Shown: positions 13,852 to 17,987 of the stretch, piece after piece
How positions within the stretch are numbered: position 1 is the first letter of the stretch
Layout: the number at the start of each line of letters is the position of its first letter
Source: an uncultured Eubacteriales bacterium
GTDB lineage: Bacteria; Bacillota; Clostridia; Oscillospirales; Ruminococcaceae
DNA: 17,987 nt
Direction of reading: 5' to 3'
Assembly: GCA_902493155.1 (NCBI GenBank)
Contig: CABUOE010000022.1
Location: 1-17,987 of the forward strand
Translations under genes and position numbers: made by a program
The notes under the pieces: model-generated
What the model was told of the DNA's origin: nothing
The model's input: the letters and a program-made list of their open reading frames with translations, nothing else
Databases searched by the model: none

Positions 13852-14595
13852 TTACATCGACATACCGCCGGACACTTCAATGATCTGCCCGGTGATGTAG
13901 CTCGCTTTGTCGGAAGCGAGAAACGCCACGGCGTTTGCGATGTCCTCCGGCTGACCGAATCGGCCCAAAGCGATCTGTTTCACGATGGCCTCTTTGTATT
14001 TCTCGTCCAGCACATCGGTCATGGGGGTTTGAACGAAACCGGGGGCAATGGCGTTGACGGTAATATTCCGCGCGCCCAGCTCCTTGGCAGCTGTCTTGGT
14101 CATGCCGATGATGCCCGCCTTGGAAGCGGAGTAGTTAAATTGTCCCGCATTTCCATACACCCCCGCTACTGAGGACATATTGATGATCCGGCCGCTTCTC
14201 TGACGGATCATAATGGCGCTCACGTGACGGGTCATGTTAAAGACCGATTTGTAGTTTACATTTGTCACCATGTCGAACTGTTCTTCGCTCATGCGGGCCA
14301 GCAGCCCGTCCTTTGTGATGCCGGCGTTGTTTACCAGCACGTCAATGGAGCCGAAGCGGGCTTTCACCGCCTTGACCATCTCTCCGCAGGCAGCAAAATC
14401 GGAAACGTCGCAGGCAAAGCACTCTGCCTCCACGCCGAAAGTACGGCAGGCTTCGGCTACGTCGGAGCCTCCGTTTTGGATTTCCGCGTCGCTGCGGCAG
14501 TTGACGGCGATGTTATAACCTTCTTGCGCAAGGTTTTTTGCGATACAGGCACCGATCCCTTGGGACGCGCCGGTAATCAATGCGGTTTTTGCCAA
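13852..14595 (-). CDS. fabG: 3-oxoacyl-ACP reductase FabG
   Basis: A 247-residue short-chain dehydrogenase/reductase that reduces 3-oxoacyl-ACP with NADPH. Visible features are the Rossmann motif TGASQGIG (8-15), VNNAG (88-92), SSVAG with catalytic Ser142, and YSASK with Tyr155 and Lys159. The C-terminus YITGQIIEVSGGMSM is typical. Translation starts at TTG 14595: AAAGGAG lies 9 nt upstream, the protein starts exactly where family members start, and no ATG is available in frame. It follows fabK by 28 bp. Many SDRs resemble FabG, but the operon context makes this the biosynthetic one. Confidence 0.96.
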   Translation of the reverse strand: MAKTALITGASQGIGACIAKNLAQEGYNIAVNCRSDAEIQNGGSDVAEACRTFGVEAECFACDVSDFAACGEMVKAVKARFGSIDVLVNNAGITKDGLLARMSEEQFDMVTNVNYKSVFNMTRHVSAIMIRQRSGRIINMSSVAGVYGNAGQFNYSASKAGIIGMTKTAAKELGARNITVNAIAPGFVQTPMTDVLDEKYKEAIVKQIALGRFGQPEDIANAVAFLASDKASYITGQIIEVSGGMSM

Positions 14596-14623
14596 AATAA
14601 AGCACTCCTTTAATCTCTATTTT

Positions 14624-15568
14624 CTAAAACTGTTTGCTTTTCTCGATGATGAGCTTCTCGGCGTCGCCAAAAATGCTGTCGAGAATCTCCTGACAGGGGC
14701 GGATTTCTTTAATCATACCGGCGATCTGCCCGGCCATGAAGCTGCCATTCTCCTTGTCGCCGTCCTTGACGGCCTTGCGCAGGGAACCGGTGCAGGCTTC
14801 CTCAAACTCCTCCTGGGTGAGGCCCTCCCGCTCCTTTTCCATGATGCGCTTTGTAAATTTATTGCGGATTTGACGACAGGCCGCACATCCGGAAATCCGT
14901 CCGGTGACCGCACTGTCGGTATCCTTGGCATTCAAAACGAGGTTTTTGTAGTTCTCGTGAATCTGGCATTCATTAGACGCCAAAAAGACGGTTCCCATCT
15001 GGACGCCTTCCGCCCCCAGCATCAGAGCCGCCGCCAGACCTCTTCCGTCGGCGATGCCGCCCGCGGCGATGACTGGGATGTCCACCGCGTCCACGATCTG
15101 AGGCACAAGCGCCATGGTGCTGAGCTCCCCGATATGGCCGCCGGCCTCAGTGCCTTCAGCCACCAGCGCGTCGGCTCCCGCCCGTTCCATCCGTTTGGCT
15201 AAAGCGACGGAGGGAACCACCGGAATCACCTTGATTCCCGCCGCTTTCCAAGCCTCCATGAATTTGCCGGGATTGCCTGCACCCGTAGTGACGATGGGCA
15301 CCTGCTCTTCGATGACGAGCTTGGCCAAATCCTCGGCGTTGGGACTCATGAGCATGATATTGATTCCAAAGGGCTTATCAGTCAGCTTTTTGGCTTTCCG
15401 GATTTCCTCCCGCACCAAATCCACCGGAGCGGCGCCTCCTGCGATGAGGCCCACGCCCCCCGCGTTTGAGACAGCCGCCGCCAGCGTGGATTCCGCCACC
15501 CAGGCCATGCCGCCCTGAATGGCGGGGTATTTGACGCCCAACAATTCCGTAATCCTCGTTTTGATCAT
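14624..15568 (-). CDS. fabK: Enoyl-ACP reductase II (FMN-dependent, FabK type)
   Basis: A 314-residue TIM-barrel flavoprotein of the nitronate monooxygenase-like family that reduces enoyl-ACP, the last step of each elongation cycle. Support includes the N-terminal TRITELLGVKYPAIQGGMAW (written in part), the loop EGTEAGGHIGELSTM with the conserved His145, and the FMN-binding IPVIAAGGIADGRG and LGAEGVQMGT. One segment is unusual: where relatives have a GHPVR-like loop this protein has SGCAACRQIRNK, with a CxxC at 228-231. FabK-type enzymes are not inhibited by triclosan, unlike FabI. The start ATG 15568 has GGCAGG about 8 nt upstream. It lies between fabH (45 bp) and fabG (28 bp); in relatives acpP and fabD often occupy these two positions. 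Confidence 0.95.
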   Translation of the reverse strand: MIKTRITELLGVKYPAIQGGMAWVAESTLAAAVSNAGGVGLIAGGAAPVDLVREEIRKAKKLTDKPFGINIMLMSPNAEDLAKLVIEEQVPIVTTGAGNPGKFMEAWKAAGIKVIPVVPSVALAKRMERAGADALVAEGTEAGGHIGELSTMALVPQIVDAVDIPVIAAGGIADGRGLAAALMLGAEGVQMGTVFLASNECQIHENYKNLVLNAKDTDSAVTGRISGCAACRQIRNKFTKRIMEKEREGLTQEEFEEACTGSLRKAVKDGDKENGSFMAGQIAGMIKEIRPCQEILDSIFGDAEKLIIEKSKQF

Positions 15569-15613
15569 TTTGACAACCTGCCCTTCTCCCCTGTTTATGG
15601 GAATCAGCTTCTT

Positions 15614-16597
15614 TTAGTATTCAAACACCGCGCCGCCGTAAACCAGCCCCGCACCGAAACCGACGATGCAGACCTTCTGGCCGCGCTTGATTCTTCCGTC
15701 TTTAATGGCCTCGTCCAGCGCGATGGGGATGCAGGCGGACGAAGTGTTGCCATAGGCTGCGATGTTGCAGATAAACTTATCCATCGAAAGAGAAAGCTCT
15801 TTGGCAGCCGTCTGGACGATGCGGATGTTGGCCTGATGAGGGATCACCCAGTCAAGCTCCTCCGGCGTAATGCCGAACTTTTCACAAGCGTCCTTGACCC
15901 CTGTGGCCATGGCGTTCACAGCGAATTTGTACACTTCCCGGCCATCCATATAAATGGTATTGTCTTTGGCGTCGGGGAAATGGTCGATGTCCTGAGGATT
16001 CGCCACCTCTACAAAGGGAATCTCGTTGCGGGGCCGACGGGCAAACAGGGTGTTGGCCCCGGTTCCGTCGCAGCCCAGAGCAGAAGCAAATCCGCCTTCA
16101 CCTTTCCCGACAACGCAGGCTCCCGCCCCGTCTCCGAACAGTACGCAGGTGCCCCGGTCCTCAAAATCCGTGATTTTCGACAGGCATTCCGCTGAAATCA
16201 GCAGAATATTTCTGTATCCCCGCTCTAAGTACATATCGGCCAAATCCATGGTGTAGACAAACGCCGCGCAGGCGCAGTTGATATCGTAAGCAATGGCGTT
16301 TTTCGCGCCGATACGCCCCTGTATCACACAGGCCAGCGAAGGAGTGATAAAGTCCGAAGTGACAGTGGTACAGAGAATCAAATCAATGTCCTCCGGGCTG
16401 ACTTTCGCGTCGGCAATGGCGTTTTTCGCCGCTTCCTCCGCCAAAACATAGGTGGGCTGTCCCGTTATACGGCGGGTGTGGATGCCGGTCCTTTTCACGA
16501 TCCATTCGTCGGAAGTTTCCACGATTTTGGTGAAATCCTCATTCTGCACAACAGTCTCCGGAAAGCAGACTCCTGTCCCTAAAATCTTAACACCCAT
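15614..16597 (-). CDS. fabH: Beta-ketoacyl-ACP synthase III
   Basis: A 327-residue thiolase-fold enzyme that starts fatty acid synthesis by condensing acetyl-CoA or a branched acyl-CoA with malonyl-ACP. The catalytic triad is Cys110 (INCACAAF), His254 (IPHQANIRI) and Asn284 (AAYGNTSSA); TSDEWIVKRTGIHTRR and FGDGAGACVV are further family marks. The start at ATG 16597 was chosen because AGAAAGGTGAGG ends 6 nt upstream and the protein then begins MGVKILGTGVC as usual; ATG 16621 would add eight atypical residues. It is the first gene of the leftward fab/acc cluster and diverges from fabD. A TATGAT (16649-16644, minus) may be its -10, but I see no well-spaced -35. Confidence 0.96.
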   Translation of the reverse strand: MGVKILGTGVCFPETVVQNEDFTKIVETSDEWIVKRTGIHTRRITGQPTYVLAEEAAKNAIADAKVSPEDIDLILCTTVTSDFITPSLACVIQGRIGAKNAIAYDINCACAAFVYTMDLADMYLERGYRNILLISAECLSKITDFEDRGTCVLFGDGAGACVVGKGEGGFASALGCDGTGANTLFARRPRNEIPFVEVANPQDIDHFPDAKDNTIYMDGREVYKFAVNAMATGVKDACEKFGITPEELDWVIPHQANIRIVQTAAKELSLSMDKFICNIAAYGNTSSACIPIALDEAIKDGRIKRGQKVCIVGFGAGLVYGGAVFEY

Positions 16598-16669
16598 ACC
16601 ATACCTCACCTTTCTATCCATAAATGTCGACTTTCGTTATTCTATCATAAATATGTGAATATTTCTGCC

Positions 16670-16698
16670 TTGCAAAGTGCCGGAAATTTTGTTATAGT
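16670..16698 (+). promoter_or_regulatory. Sigma-A-type promoter for fabD
   Basis: TTGCAA (16670-16675) and TATAGT (16693-16698) are separated by exactly 17 bp, four and five of six matches to consensus. Transcription would start near 16705, about 218 nt before the fabD start codon. The -35 TTGCAA is its own reverse complement, so it could also be read toward fabH, though no good -10 sits at the right distance on that side. Confidence 0.6.
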
Positions 16699-16704
16699 GA
16701 AGAA

Positions 16705-16922
16705 AATTATTCCCCTTGGGAACAAGCCCCAAAAAGGCGCCCAATTATTGGGCTATCTTTTATATTGTATCGATTTGTTACCGTTTTGTCAATAAATATC
16801 CCCCGGATTCCCCGGTGAGAACCCTCTAAACCCGACAAAAAAGCCCCGTTTTACCAATTTAACGGATAATTGTTTACAAAATTGTAACAAAACATCTCTG
16901 ATACCAGAAAGGATTCGATTCC
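16705..16922 (+). promoter_or_regulatory. Long structured 5' leader of fabD
   Basis: This non-coding stretch between the promoter and fabD contains a small stem TTGGG/CCCAA (16716-16720/16728-16732), a second stem GCCCAAT/ATTGGGC (16739-16745/16747-16753) followed by a T-rich run (TATCTTTTATATTG), a direct repeat CCCCGG-ATT-CCCCGG (16801-16815), and the palindrome TTACAAAATTGTAA (16874-16887). No known riboswitch class is recognised. The one-base centre of the second palindrome means a usable hairpin would need to open two inner pairs. An attenuator is possible but unproven. Confidence 0.4.
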
Positions 16923-17849
16923 ATGGAAAAAACCGTATTTTTGTTTTCGGGACAAGGCTCCCAATACCCTAAAATGGCCGAGGAACTGATTGCTGCCTCC
17001 CCGAAGGCGGCGGAGGTTTTCGCCTGCGCTTCCCATGTGCTGGACTTTGACCTGAAAGGAATTTGCCTAAACGGCTCCACTGAAGAACTGGCCAAAACCC
17101 AGGTGTCCCAGCCCGCTATTATGGCCACGAGTTTAGCGGCGCTGGCCTGCGTCCGGGAAGCGGGCATCGACGCTTCCGCTGTGGCCGGACATTCGCTGGG
17201 CGAGTACGCCGCTATGGTCGCTTCCGGCATGCTTTCAATGGAGGACGGCTTCCGCCTCATCAAGGCCCGGGCCGCCGCCATGGGGAAATGCGCCGAGCAG
17301 CAGGACGGCGCTATGGCCGCCATTATGGGGCTCTCTGCCGACGAAGTTGCCGACGTCTGTGAAAAAACCTCCGGTTATGTTGTACCTGTAAACTATAATT
17401 CAACCGCCCAGACTGTCATTGCAGGGGAACGGGCGGCAGTTGCCGCGGCTTCGGAAACCTTTGTGTCCATGGGCAAGCGGGCCATCCCGTTAGCGGTGTC
17501 CGCGGCGTTTCACTCGAAACTCATGCAGCCCGCGGCCGACGAATTTTACGAAGCGGCGAAGGGTTTTGCCTTCTCGGAGCCGAAGCTGGACTTTTACGCA
17601 AATCTCACCGGCAATAAGCTCGAGGATTTCTCCGATATGGCGGGGTATCTGGCAAAACACATTGTTTCCCCGGTTTATTTTACGTCCGAGCTGGCGGAAT
17701 TGGAGAAAGACGGATACGTGAACTACCTGGAACTTGGACCGGGCAAGGTGCTGACCGGCCTTGTTAAGAAAACCCTCAAGGGGGTCACTGCTCTGAACGT
17801 AGAAAACACCAAAACTTTAGAAAAAGCGTTGGAAACTTTGACCGAATAA
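16923..17849 (+). CDS. fabD: Malonyl-CoA:ACP transacylase
   Basis: A 308-residue enzyme that loads malonyl groups onto AcpP. The N-terminal VFLFSGQGSQYPKM, the nucleophile elbow AGHSLGEYAA (Ser91), Arg116 in LIKARAAAM, and His197 in AAFHSKLM are all present, and LELGPGKVLTGLVKKT near the end is typical. Length is normal. The start at ATG 16923 has AGAAAGGA about 9 nt upstream. In most Gram-positive fab clusters fabD lies inside the operon between fabK and fabG; here it is divergent, with its own likely promoter and a long leader, so it is probably controlled separately from the elongation genes. No gene follows within the remaining 138 bp. Confidence 0.96.
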   Translation: MEKTVFLFSGQGSQYPKMAEELIAASPKAAEVFACASHVLDFDLKGICLNGSTEELAKTQVSQPAIMATSLAALACVREAGIDASAVAGHSLGEYAAMVASGMLSMEDGFRLIKARAAAMGKCAEQQDGAMAAIMGLSADEVADVCEKTSGYVVPVNYNSTAQTVIAGERAAVAAASETFVSMGKRAIPLAVSAAFHSKLMQPAADEFYEAAKGFAFSEPKLDFYANLTGNKLEDFSDMAGYLAKHIVSPVYFTSELAELEKDGYVNYLELGPGKVLTGLVKKTLKGVTALNVENTKTLEKALETLTE

Positions 17850-17902
17850 ATGAAATTTCGACAAATAAACTTAATTTATGCAAAAAACATAGAAGCTTTA
17901 CT

Positions 17903-17947
17903 CAATTTTTCTCGAAAAATTGCAGATTCCAAAGAGAGCGTCTTTGG
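17903..17947 (+). other. Two small hairpins downstream of fabD
   Basis: CAATTTTT/AAAAATTG (17903-17910/17915-17922, loop CTCG) and CCAAAG/CTTTGG (17929-17934/17942-17947) lie 53-98 bp past the fabD stop. Neither is followed by a clean T-run, so I cannot call them a terminator with confidence. Confidence 0.4.
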
Positions 17948-17987
17948 CCACCCTCCGCCGGTTTTACAAAACCTCTCGAAAGACCGT

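Noticed and set aside
14837..14911. Compensated frameshift in fabK at the CAAC segment
   Set aside because: The neighbouring frames do not restore the GHPVR-like loop over this stretch, and the flanking residues align without loss, so a real variant is more likely than an error.
16622..16922. FapR, FabT or known riboswitch in the fabH-fabD gap
   Set aside because: None of the known operator words or riboswitch cores that I can recognise by eye is present.

Overview
The window looks like the chromosome of an endospore-forming, Gram-positive anaerobe of the Clostridia, most likely an Oscillospiraceae/Ruminococcaceae-type organism. The reasons are the spoIIGA-sigE sporulation pair, the paired TIGR03960/TIGR03936 radical-SAM proteins, a FabK-type (FabI-less) fatty acid synthase cluster with a four-gene acetyl-CoA carboxylase, small Gly/Asn/Cys-rich proteins, and strong AGGAGG-type ribosome binding sites. 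Lineage is inferred from gene content only; there is no rRNA in the window.

Layout, left to right. (1) 2-346: 3' end of rarA. (2) 333-926: a divergent pair, a small DUF6809-like protein (-) and an XRE repressor (+), separated by a perfect 13-bp inverted repeat whose arms are each nearly palindromic. (3) 937-4256: a co-directional run of ydcF-like, a TIGR03960 radical SAM protein and its TIGR03936/DUF2344 partner, closed by a hairpin terminator. (4) 4307-5050: a COG3910-like ATPase, then a terminator shared with a convergent 16-cysteine protein (5098-5451, -). (5) 5691-7518: spoIIGA, sigE and a 45-residue high-cysteine protein, ending in a bidirectional terminator. (6) 7725-16597 (-): fabH, fabK, fabG, fabF, accB, fabZ, accC, accD, accA and acpP, with fabD divergent at 16923-17849 (+). 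Together these encode nearly the whole type II fatty acid elongation machinery: malonyl-CoA synthesis (AccABCD), malonyl transfer (FabD), initiation (FabH), elongation (FabF) and the reduction/dehydration steps (FabG, FabZ, FabK), all acting on AcpP.

The most striking unexplained feature is the 326-bp gap between accA and acpP. About 270 bp of it is a nearly gapless array of six hairpins, with stems up to 23 bp. Three of them are enclosed by an 8-bp stem to make a four-way junction, and a further imperfect repeat (12/14) at the outer edges could close the whole element or compete with the inner stem. I do not recognise it as a known RNA, MITE or terminator. Other points of interest are a stem that would bury the fabF ribosome binding site, a roughly 218-nt fabD leader behind a good sigma-A promoter, a spoIIGA promoter with an over-long -35/-10 spacer, sporulation-type promoter motifs at one and perhaps both Cys-rich genes beside sigE, and a displaced acpP and fabD relative to the usual Gram-positive fab cluster.
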